Shown in pieces: positions 1-6,541 of a DNA stretch of 23,806 nt. The position numbers and the translations under genes are program-made. Within the stretch, counting starts at the first letter, position 1, and every line of letters starts with the position of its first letter. The notes below the pieces were generated by a model. The model was not told where the DNA came from and ran no database searches. It saw only the letters and a program-made list of their open reading frames with translations. The stretch is from the NCBI GenBank assembly GCA_002469305.1, contig DKEY01000150.1, positions 1-23,806 of the forward strand, given 5' to 3'. The DNA is from Sulfurospirillum sp. UBA6810 (GTDB lineage: Bacteria > Campylobacterota > Campylobacteria > Campylobacterales > Sulfurospirillaceae).

Positions 1-48
1 GCTGCCAGTGCCATTGCTGGTAAGATAGTGGACCCAAGAAGTCTTTAA
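1..48 (+). CDS. leuC: 3-isopropylmalate dehydratase large subunit, C-terminal fragment
   Basis: The first 45 bases read in frame 1 as AASAIAGKIVDPRSL, followed by TAA at 46-48. The small-residue run and the GKI-DPR ending match the C-terminal tail of the LeuC/homoaconitase family (aconitase superfamily, leucine biosynthesis). Only 15 residues are visible, so the call rests on a short but characteristic tail. The gene enters from the left edge and ends two bases before the mobA start, suggesting co-transcription. Another aconitase-family member is possible. Confidence 0.55.
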   Translation, partial: AASAIAGKIVDPRSL

Positions 49-50
49 AA

Positions 51-629
51 ATGCAAAAAATAATTCCTCTTCCTTGTGTTATCGTTGCAGGGGGGAGGAG
101 TTCTCGTATGGGAAAAGACAAAGCACTTCTTCCTTTTCACAACCATAAAACCCTAGTAGAGTACCAACTAGCAAGACTTTCTCACAATTTTGAATCTTTA
201 CATGTAAGTTGCAAAACCAAAGAAAAATTTGCCTTTAAAGCTTCTTTTATCGAAGATGTAAAGGATTTTGAAGAGTACTCTCCTTTGGTCGCACTTTACA
301 GTATCTTAAAAAAGTTTGACAAACCAGTGGCTATTTTGAGTGTTGATACGCCTTTTGTTACAAAGAGGGTTTATGAAAAACTTTTATACAGCCTTGATGA
401 AGATACTGATATCGTTATAGCACGTTCCCCTTTTGGAAGCCATCAAATGTGCGCCATCTACAAACCATATATAGCAGATATTATAAAAACACAGATAGAA
501 CAAAACAACCACAAGATAAGAGCACTGTTTGAAAAGCTACATGTAAAGTATGTGGACTTTGAAGATGATACAATTTTTCTAAACCTCAACCATCCTGATG
601 ATTATGAAAATGCAAAGAAGATGCTATGA
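51..629 (+). CDS. mobA: Molybdenum cofactor guanylyltransferase MobA
   Basis: A 192-residue protein of normal MobA length. The N-terminal nucleotide-binding signature is clear at residues 11-24 (IVAGGRSSRMGKDK), and the family's Mg-binding aspartate is present in SVDTPF (D99). MobA transfers GMP from GTP to Mo-molybdopterin, making the guanine dinucleotide cofactor for enzymes of the DMSO-reductase family (nitrate reductase, formate dehydrogenase). It acts in the cytoplasm. The start at 51 follows the preceding stop by two bases and has no clear ribosome binding site, which fits translational coupling to the upstream gene. The 3' end overlaps the next gene in an ATGA arrangement. Two copies of the TACATGTA palindrome lie inside the gene (198 and 538), both read as Leu-His-Val. 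Confidence 0.9.
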   Translation: MQKIIPLPCVIVAGGRSSRMGKDKALLPFHNHKTLVEYQLARLSHNFESLHVSCKTKEKFAFKASFIEDVKDFEEYSPLVALYSILKKFDKPVAILSVDTPFVTKRVYEKLLYSLDEDTDIVIARSPFGSHQMCAIYKPYIADIIKTQIEQNNHKIRALFEKLHVKYVDFEDDTIFLNLNHPDDYENAKKML

Positions 630-1783
630 GAGATACTCTTACAGACCTTCCAAATATAGAACAGTTACATATAGATTTGGACAAAGCAAAACATCCTAAA
701 CTGTTTGTTTTAGATATAGACAATTTTAGAGAGATAAACATCCAATACACTGATAGTGTTGGTAACTTTATCCTCCAAGAGTTTGCAAAAGCTTTGCAAG
801 AGTTTGCCGCTATGCATAAGATGTCTTGTTATAGGATAGGCGCTGATGAGTTTGCCCTTTTACAAAACATCCCTTTTGATTTGGATGTTATGGAAAAGAT
901 ACTGAGTGAATTATGTAAATTTATCTCAAACCAACACTATAGCAATGACTCTTTTTGTTTGGATATCAATGCACACATCGGTATCTGTTTAGATCACTTT
1001 CATCCTCTTAAAAAAGCACTAGCGGCACTAGAACTAGCAAAAAAACAAAATCAACCCTTTGTAACACACTCAGAATTTGCTACAAATCTTTTAAATGAAA
1101 CAAAAGAAAATATATACAAAAATATCCAATATGCCTTAGAAGAAAAGAAAATACTCCCTTTTTTCCAACCCATACTCGATATAAATCACAAAGTGCTTTA
1201 CAATGAAGTGCTTATCAGACTTGAGGGTAAAGACGGGGTGCAATCTCCAAAGTTTTTCTTGGATATCTCACATGAGAGAGGTGTTTATGAAACTATCGTC
1301 AAGTCTATCGCTTTTGCTATAAAAAACATCCACTACCCAAAAGGTATAAACCTTTCCTACCATGACTTTGATGATGAAAATCTCTTTTTATACTTGATAG
1401 AAACATTTAAAGATAGTGCTTGTGTTTTTGAACTACAAAATGACACCTATCTGCACCATATAGCTAACTTGGAAAAGATAAATCAGATAAAAGCAAATGG
1501 CATCAAAATCTGTATAGACAATATAAAAAGTCCAAAAGATTTGGAGTGTTTTGAACCCCATCAGATAGATTATGTGAAAGTACATGGAGATATCATAAGA
1601 CTCTTGCCTCTTTACGACAAAGAGTACGCTACATGTAAGGATATCTTAGCTTACACAAAAATGCTCGATGCAAAGTCTATCGCTACGCATATCAACTCAC
1701 AGACTTGCTTTCAAGTAGCAGAGGAGTTACTGTTTGACTACTTTCAAGGCTTTTTATTTGGAAAGCCAACAACTGTGCTTTAA
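626..1783 (+). CDS. Degenerate GGDEF-EAL protein, probably catalytically inactive
   Basis: A 385-residue protein without a signal peptide or membrane segment. A GGDEF fold starts near residue 3 (DTLTDLPN) and keeps the LDID metal aspartate (about residue 30). The signature is GADEF (72-76), and the usual GH...GD stretch is changed to TDSVGN. An EAL fold fills residues about 165-385. EVLIR (194-198), N242, E269, K318 and Q374 are kept. The DD pair is D298-N299, and the AEGVE segment has become ATHIN (353-357). Losing two metal or catalytic acids suggests that it cannot hydrolyse c-di-GMP and acts instead as a c-di-GMP or protein-binding regulator; this is inferred, not shown. It overlaps mobA by 4 bp (ATGA) and shares stop-codon bases with the converging EamA gene. 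The operon link with mobA has no obvious metabolic logic. Confidence 0.82.
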   Translation: MRDTLTDLPNIEQLHIDLDKAKHPKLFVLDIDNFREINIQYTDSVGNFILQEFAKALQEFAAMHKMSCYRIGADEFALLQNIPFDLDVMEKILSELCKFISNQHYSNDSFCLDINAHIGICLDHFHPLKKALAALELAKKQNQPFVTHSEFATNLLNETKENIYKNIQYALEEKKILPFFQPILDINHKVLYNEVLIRLEGKDGVQSPKFFLDISHERGVYETIVKSIAFAIKNIHYPKGINLSYHDFDDENLFLYLIETFKDSACVFELQNDTYLHHIANLEKINQIKANGIKICIDNIKSPKDLECFEPHQIDYVKVHGDIIRLLPLYDKEYATCKDILAYTKMLDAKSIATHINSQTCFQVAEELLFDYFQGFLFGKPTTVL

Positions 1784-2667
1784 ATCTTTTTTTTATACTT
1801 TTGTTGAAAAACAAGTCCAAAGATGATAAGCACAAGAGCTATGATAGTAGAGGGTAAAATCTCTTCTCCAACGAAAAAATGGATAAATACAAGAGATAAA
1901 AATGGAGATAAAAAGATAAGATTTGATATCTTTGAGACACTATGGCTTAGTTTCACTGCCCTAAGCCAAAAAACGAAAGTGATGCCCATCTCAAAAAATC
2001 CCACATAAACAGCACCCAACCCAGCTTCTAAACTAGGTAGCGTAATCCCTCCCACATAGACAATATACAAAGCGATAAAAATAACTCCAACTAAAAAGTT
2101 ACAAAATAAACCCACAACCGCATCTGCGCTTGATTTTGAGTTAAATATCCAATACATAGACCAAAGCACTGTACTAAAAAGTGCTAAAAATACTCCAAAT
2201 GCATCTGAGAAATTTAAACTAAAAGGTTCCCCTTTTGTTGCGATGATAAGCACACCAAAGTAGCAAATAAACCCAGCGATGATATCTGCACGGGATAGTT
2301 TTTGCCTTAAAAAGATAACTGAGAGATATGCAAACATCAACGCCCAAGTGTAGTTGATAGCTTGTGCTTCTTGGGCTGGTAAAACATCATACGCCTTAAA
2401 TAAAACAAGATAATATATAAAAGGATTGATAGCCCCTAAAACCACTACGAGTAGGGGTTGTTTCTTTACATGTAAGAAAGCCTCGTTCAACTTTTTTTGA
2501 TAAGCCAATATCCCACCCAAGATAAGCAAAGAACTCAACGACGAGTAAAAAAGAAGTTCTAGTGGGCTCATCACACTCAAAGAGACTTTAAAAGCAGTCG
2601 CTACTGTTGACCACAAAAGTACAGAAATAAGAGCGTATTTGTATGCTTGTGTTTGATTTTTTTCCAA
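1780..2667 (-). CDS. EamA/DMT-family inner membrane transporter
   Basis: A 295-residue protein with about ten hydrophobic helices in two EamA repeats, for example ALISVLLWSTVATAFKVS near the start and the small-residue helix ending VFQQ near the end. The drug/metabolite transporter superfamily usually exports amino acids, nucleosides or other metabolites; the substrate is unknown. An open frame extends upstream to 2838, but that would cover the Dabb gene's promoter and start and adds a non-conserved tail. I prefer the TTG at 2667, preceded by AGAGAAA and downstream of a TATAAT on this strand (2699-2704). It gives exactly the length of the paralogue at 3009-3896, which also starts with TTG. 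The 3' end overlaps the EAL gene by 4 bp, tail to tail. Confidence 0.82.
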   Translation of the reverse strand: MEKNQTQAYKYALISVLLWSTVATAFKVSLSVMSPLELLFYSSLSSLLILGGILAYQKKLNEAFLHVKKQPLLVVVLGAINPFIYYLVLFKAYDVLPAQEAQAINYTWALMFAYLSVIFLRQKLSRADIIAGFICYFGVLIIATKGEPFSLNFSDAFGVFLALFSTVLWSMYWIFNSKSSADAVVGLFCNFLVGVIFIALYIVYVGGITLPSLEAGLGAVYVGFFEMGITFVFWLRAVKLSHSVSKISNLIFLSPFLSLVFIHFFVGEEILPSTIIALVLIIFGLVFQQKYKKKI

Positions 2668-2698
2668 GAATTTCTCTTTTTTTTCATATGTTTTGGGT

Positions 2699-2704
2699 AT
2701 TATA
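2699..2704 (-). promoter_or_regulatory. Putative -10 box for the EamA gene
   Basis: A perfect TATAAT on the minus strand ends about 30 bases before the proposed TTG start at 2667. No convincing -35 is seen, which is common in Campylobacterota promoters. Confidence 0.4.
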
Positions 2705-2746
2705 CATAGATTTTTAACGATTACGAAAATAAAAAAAGGAATCACC

Positions 2747-3034
2747 ATGATAAAACACATTGTATTTTTCAAACTACAAGACAACTCTTGCGAAAACAAA
2801 AAATTTATACAAGATAAAATCATGTCCATGCAAGGCAAGATTGACTACCTCAAACACATCGAAGTTGGTATAAACTTTAGCCCTGAAGAGAGGGCGTTTG
2901 ATTTGGCTTTAATCACTGATTTTGAAAACAAAGAGGACTTGGCAGCTTATGCCATCAACCCTATCCATGTAGAGATAGTAACTTACCTCAAATCAGTAAA
3001 CACTCTCACTAAAGTAGTCGATTACGAGTACTAA
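2747..3034 (+). CDS. Dabb (stress-responsive A/B barrel) domain protein
   Basis: A 95-residue protein matching the Dabb ferredoxin-like fold in length and pattern. It opens with MIKHIVFFKL, has a central VGINFSPEERAFDLALITDF strand-turn-strand region, and ends with a helix and HVEIV...VVDYEY. Family members form dimeric barrels and have been linked to stress responses or act as small-molecule enzymes; no specific function can be assigned. The ATG at 2747 was chosen because AAAGGA lies six bases upstream (2735-2740). A longer in-frame start at 2693 lacks this and would add non-family residues. The gene sits alone on the plus strand between two minus-strand EamA genes and overlaps the 3' end of the second by 26 bp. 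Confidence 0.8.
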   Translation: MIKHIVFFKLQDNSCENKKFIQDKIMSMQGKIDYLKHIEVGINFSPEERAFDLALITDFENKEDLAAYAINPIHVEIVTYLKSVNTLTKVVDYEY

Positions 3035-3896
3035 AAAGCTTTTTAAAGTGGTTCAATGAACTAAGCATTGAACCCGCTATGATAAGTCCACAAGCTATCC
3101 AAACAAAAAAACTCATCTGCGCTAGTCCAAGTGCGATGAGAAGTAAAGTTGAAAGCAGCGGAGCTGCATATGAGAGTGAGCCTAGAAGCTGGATATCTCC
3201 ATTTTTCATCCCAATATCCCACACAAAAAAGGCCCCACCAACAGGCCCTAATCCAAGAGCGATGATAGCTAAAAGTTGCGTTATGTCAGGGATAACTGTT
3301 AGCTCAAAAATCAAATGACAAGCAAAAGACAAAACAGCAGTGACGCCACAAAACGCCCCCACAGCACTTGTAGGGATATGTGCAAAGTGACGTGAGAGCA
3401 CAGAGTAAGAAGCCCAAATGATACCACATAAAACAGCGTACATGTAACCATCTATATACTCTGTATTAAACGCAAATCCCTCTCCTTTTGTGACAAGAAA
3501 GAAAGCTCCTAAAAAACCCAAAAGTGTGCCTACGATATGAAACCACCTTAGTTTTTCATTTGGCAAGAGTGCACTAAAAAGAACAATGAGAAGTGGCCAG
3601 AGATAGTTGATGAGATTTGCTTCCACAGCAGGCGCATTTTGGATGGCTAAAAAGTAAAAAAAGTGATAACCAAAAAGTCCACAAACACCCACAATCCAAA
3701 CTTTCAAGGGCTGTTTAAAGTGTATCAGTACTCCCTTGCCCTCTTTTTTCCATAAAAAAGTTCCTATCAAAAAAGCTACAAAAAAAGCCATAGATGTGAG
3801 TTGAAAAGGAGGAATGTTCCCAGCGAGAACACCAAAAGAGGCTAGAGTTGCCCAAAGGAGTATAGCTACTACTCCAAAAATATTGCCATTTTTCAA
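3009..3896 (-). CDS. EamA/DMT-family inner membrane transporter (second copy)
   Basis: A 295-residue protein with about ten transmembrane helices and two EamA repeats. It starts with GVVAILLWATLASFGVLAGN, and AVEANLINYLWPLLIVLFSA lies in the first half. It is probably an exporter of a small metabolite; the substrate is unknown. The start codon is TTG (3894-3896), with AGGA about eight bases upstream on the minus strand. It is a divergent paralogue of the EamA protein at 1780-2667, on the same strand and of the same length, but the two are not immediately adjacent because the Dabb gene lies between them on the opposite strand. Its 3' end overlaps the Dabb gene. Confidence 0.86.
   Translation of the reverse strand: MKNGNIFGVVAILLWATLASFGVLAGNIPPFQLTSMAFFVAFLIGTFLWKKEGKGVLIHFKQPLKVWIVGVCGLFGYHFFYFLAIQNAPAVEANLINYLWPLLIVLFSALLPNEKLRWFHIVGTLLGFLGAFFLVTKGEGFAFNTEYIDGYMYAVLCGIIWASYSVLSRHFAHIPTSAVGAFCGVTAVLSFACHLIFELTVIPDITQLLAIIALGLGPVGGAFFVWDIGMKNGDIQLLGSLSYAAPLLSTLLLIALGLAQMSFFVWIACGLIIAGSMLSSLNHFKKLFSTRNRLL
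3050..3074 (+). terminator. Possible hairpin downstream of the Dabb gene
   Basis: A perfect 9-bp stem (GGTTCAATG / CATTGAACC) with a 7-nt loop lies 16 bases after the Dabb stop codon, inside the 3' coding part of the opposing EamA gene. It lacks a following U-run, so it may stall or stabilise RNA ends rather than terminate efficiently. Confidence 0.3.
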
Positions 3897-3950
3897 AAAA
3901 AATCCTACATGTAAGTTTTAAAAACAGCAGTATAGCAAAGTTTTATAAGG

Positions 3951-3973
3951 GAGTGCCAAAAGACTTGGCACTC
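3951..3973 (-). terminator. Hairpin after the cytochrome operon
   Basis: A perfect 9-bp stem (GAGTGCCAA / TTGGCACTC) with a 5-nt loop starts about ten bases downstream of the stop of the membrane cytochrome gene. It is followed on the minus strand by CCTTATAAAAC, which is only weakly U-rich. It likely separates the cytochrome operon from the EamA gene downstream. Confidence 0.6.
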
Positions 3974-3983
3974 ATAATAGAAG

Positions 3984-4697
3984 TTATTTTTTCCAGATAT
4001 CTGCCAAGATAAGGAAACTCATAGCGAGTATTGACGCTACCATCAAACCACCCATGCTGAAGATAAGATAAACTAACTCAGTGACGTACTTTGAAAACCA
4101 CCAAGAAAATATATCTAAAAATGCTCCACCAAAAGAAGCGACGATAAGTCCTGTTCTAATACTCTCTTTATATGTTGTATAAGCAAACAAAAGTGTCACA
4201 ACTATCAAAAACATCGCTATACCAAACATATGGATATGTGCTTGTTTTGACATCTTTGACCAAGAGTAACCAGCTTTTGTATGCTCTATAACCTGCTCAT
4301 ACTTCTCAAAAGGCATCGATGGGATTGCTTTGCTCATCTTTGAAGTTTTACTATGGCAATTTGCACAATCAAGCTTGATAATTTCCATCGAATCCTCATA
4401 AAGAGTACCTTCTTTTTTAGCACCCTCATCTATCCATGCTCTTACTGTTTCTATATCCTCATCACTTGTGACATACTCATACATGCTTCCCTTCATCGCA
4501 GCTACGATGGTAGGAGTAGTGTATTTATCTTTTATCTGAGAAATAGTTGGGATATTTAGCCCCTCCTTACTTCCACTAAGCTCTAAGCCTAAAAGGATAA
4601 CAGATGAGATAGTCGCTGTAATGATAAAGAGCAAAAACAGCGAAATCGCTGTTTTTGCCTGAACATTTAATTGACGGATGTTCATAGTTTTATCCAT
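3984..4697 (-). CDS. Membrane-anchored mono-haem c-type cytochrome
   Basis: A 237-residue membrane protein. One N-terminal helix (about residues 16-38) is followed by an extracytoplasmic segment with a canonical CANCH haem c site (C111, C114, H115). Three further helices follow, near 155-178, 182-205 and 210-235. The second helix opens with HIH (H154, H156), a pattern that could ligate a b-type haem; this is inference. The gene overlaps the stop of the upstream haem-protein gene by one base (TAATG), so the two are probably translationally coupled. A second ATG four codons later, with GGAT upstream, is an alternative start. The likely role is electron transfer at the periplasmic face, paired with the EB_dh-type protein. 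I do not recognise a named family. Confidence 0.72.
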   Translation of the reverse strand: MDKTMNIRQLNVQAKTAISLFLLFIITATISSVILLGLELSGSKEGLNIPTISQIKDKYTTPTIVAAMKGSMYEYVTSDEDIETVRAWIDEGAKKEGTLYEDSMEIIKLDCANCHSKTSKMSKAIPSMPFEKYEQVIEHTKAGYSWSKMSKQAHIHMFGIAMFLIVVTLLFAYTTYKESIRTGLIVASFGGAFLDIFSWWFSKYVTELVYLIFSMGGLMVASILAMSFLILADIWKK

Positions 4698-5746
4698 TAT
4701 TTAAAGAGTAACTTGATGCTTCCATCATGATACATATGGTTGATTTGAGTATTGTCAAACACTGATACACCAAAGTAGTATGGCTTTTTAAGGTCACTAA
4801 ACTGCACATCTTGTACTTTTGATTTTGGATGTTCTGTTACAAGTGCTCTTTTGAAAACTAAAGTCCATTTGCCATCTTTGTACTCATGGTTTGTTTCGAT
4901 ATCTGCAGCAGAACCACTCATCTTAGAAACCACTATGCCAGGTACTCTATCCCCTGCTTTAAAAGTATCTACAAAAGGAACTTTGGTTGCATCCAGAACA
5001 AAACCATTCATAAACTCTCCATTTGGATTCATAAACTCTGGAGCTGTTGCACCTTTTGCACCATTATCTTTATATCCACCACCAAGTTTTTCATCACCAT
5101 GACGTCCCCAGTTTTTATCTTTTGCAGGATCTGCAATATCATCAACATACTGGTCATGAGTTAGTTTAAAAGGCATACCTGTTCTTACACCCTTCCAATG
5201 CCACATATCGATTGTCTCACCTGCTTTTCTAGTGTACTTACGTCCTGCAGATGTATCTGCAAAACCATTGTTCATACCGTCTTTTGTAATGTGACAAGCT
5301 ATAGCACAACCTTTTTTTGCAAAACCTTTTGCGTTGATATCAAAATATACAGCTGCTTTGTCTTCATAAAAATTATTTTCATGACCTGTTTGGTCTTTAT
5401 TGACTAACTTTTTCCAAGAACCATCTGCTTGTTTTTCCCAAGGGAAACGAGCATCACTCATTGTTGGATCATCATACTGCATATAAAGATACATATTTTT
5501 ATCATCATAAACTGATTTTAAAGTAGCAGTTGTCTTTGTAATCCCTTTAAATCCATCTGGTTTATAAGGAGTTTGATCAAGCACAACGACCAATGACTTT
5601 ACTTTTGCCCAAACAGCATCATTTACATCAAATGCATTTACTGTATTTGCTTTCATACTCTCTAATTCCATGCCCTTTGCATATACGCTTGAAACCATCA
5701 TCGCACTTGCTGCAAGCAAAAGTGCGCCTTTGACTAAAACTTTCAT
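4697..5746 (-). CDS. Secreted haem protein, ethylbenzene dehydrogenase-related (EB_dh) domain
   Basis: A 349-residue protein with a signal peptide (MKVLVKGALLLAASAMMVSSVYA). The rest fits the EB_dh / cytochrome c-552 DMSO-reductase-like haem-binding domain: an early AVWAKV stretch, MYLYMQYDDPT, YFDINA, and the C-terminal KKPYYFGVSVFDN and MYHDG. This domain binds haem in the gamma subunits of ethylbenzene and selenate dehydrogenases. Unusually, it also carries CAIACH (C147, C151, H152), a CX3CH site rather than CXXCH. The periplasmic haem protein probably passes electrons to or from the membrane cytochrome encoded next. No molybdenum catalytic subunit is present in the window. A strong ribosome binding site, AAGGAGAGAG, precedes the ATG. 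The divergent two-component system may regulate it. Confidence 0.75.
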   Translation of the reverse strand: MKVLVKGALLLAASAMMVSSVYAKGMELESMKANTVNAFDVNDAVWAKVKSLVVVLDQTPYKPDGFKGITKTTATLKSVYDDKNMYLYMQYDDPTMSDARFPWEKQADGSWKKLVNKDQTGHENNFYEDKAAVYFDINAKGFAKKGCAIACHITKDGMNNGFADTSAGRKYTRKAGETIDMWHWKGVRTGMPFKLTHDQYVDDIADPAKDKNWGRHGDEKLGGGYKDNGAKGATAPEFMNPNGEFMNGFVLDATKVPFVDTFKAGDRVPGIVVSKMSGSAADIETNHEYKDGKWTLVFKRALVTEHPKSKVQDVQFSDLKKPYYFGVSVFDNTQINHMYHDGSIKLLFK

Positions 5747-5767
5747 TCTCTCTCCTTTTGAGATATA

Positions 5768-5785
5768 AATTTCGACTCTGAAATT
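5768..5785. promoter_or_regulatory. Inverted repeat in the divergent cytochrome/two-component promoter region
   Basis: A perfect inverted repeat, AATTTC-N6-GAAATT, lies 20-40 bases upstream of the haem-protein start, next to a possible minus-strand promoter (TTGTCA, 18-base spacer, TTATAT). A looser TGAC...GTCA dyad follows at about 5787-5810. Its position between a regulator and its likely target suggests an operator; this is inference. Confidence 0.35.
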
Positions 5786-5844
5786 GTGACAAATAAATAT
5801 TTCGTCAACATGAATGTATTATTAATTTTTTTTAATATTAGAGC

Positions 5845-5863
5845 TATAAAATACGGCTATAAT
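5845..5863 (+). promoter_or_regulatory. Candidate -10 boxes for the response regulator
   Basis: TATAAA (5845-5850) and TATAAT (5858-5863) lie just upstream of the ATG at 5871. Use of the second would put the transcript start at or next to the ATG, giving a leaderless message. Confidence 0.35.
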
Positions 5864-5870
5864 TGAGCTC

Positions 5871-6541
5871 ATGAAAATACTTATTATAGAAGATGATAAA
5901 ACCATACTAAATATCTGGATAAAGGCTTTAAAGAAGAGGGTTATGTAGTAGATATTTGTGACAATGGCAATGAGGGTCTTTATCTAGCTCAAACTTGTCA
6001 CTATGATGCCATCATCGCAGATTGGATGTTGCCAGGACTGAGTGGTTTATCTATATGTCAAAAATTGCGCTTAGAAAAAATCGTCACTCCACTGCTACTT
6101 TTAACAGCAAAATGTGATGTAGAAGATAAGATAAAAGGACTTGAGTGTGGGGCTGATGATTATCTTACCAAGCCTTTTTCTTTTGGCGAACTTGTAGCTC
6201 GCGTCCATGCCCTCATAAGGCGTTATAGCTTCAATGACTCCGAGATACTCACTCTTGATACCTTACATGTAAACCTTCTCAAACGCATAGTTAAAAGAGG
6301 CGATACACCAATCGAGCTTACCACAAAAGAGTTTGATATCCTTGTTTATATGCTAAGCAACAAAGATAGTATCATTACGCACACCATGCTTCAAGAAAAA
6401 GTTTGGGGGATCAGTGAAGTAACATCCTCAAATATCATCAATGTATTTATCCATCATCTTCGAAAAAAAGTAGATATAGAAGGCGAAAAACCTCTTATAA
6501 AAACCATCAGAGGCTCAGGTTACAAGATATGCTCTCTGTAA
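5871..6541 (+). pseudogene. OmpR-family response regulator with a one-base frameshift
   Basis: The gene starts at 5871 with MKILIIEDDKTIL (the acidic pocket of a receiver domain). After CTA at 5907-5909 the frame breaks, and the original frame stops at 5946-5948. From 5912 the family sequence continues one frame over: YLDKGFKEEGY, the phosphoacceptor in IIADWMLPG, LLTAK, and YLTKPF with its conserved lysine. A complete winged-helix DNA-binding domain follows, ending GSGYKICSL. One base is missing at about 5910-5911; with it restored the protein would be about 223 residues, the normal OmpR/PhoB length. As written, only a shortened product from an internal start could be made. It overlaps the kinase gene by 13 bp. 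This could be real decay or a sequence error. Confidence 0.85.

Noticed and set aside
2668..2838. N-terminal extension of the first EamA protein up to an in-frame start at 2838
   Set aside because: It would cover the Dabb gene's start and ribosome binding site. The added residues do not look like the family, while a TTG with a good ribosome binding site gives the same length as the paralogue.
4851..5407. Several open frames on the plus strand opposite the haem-protein gene
   Set aside because: They are antisense shadows of a well-supported gene, with Cys/Ser/Thr-rich non-protein-like composition and no ribosome binding sites.
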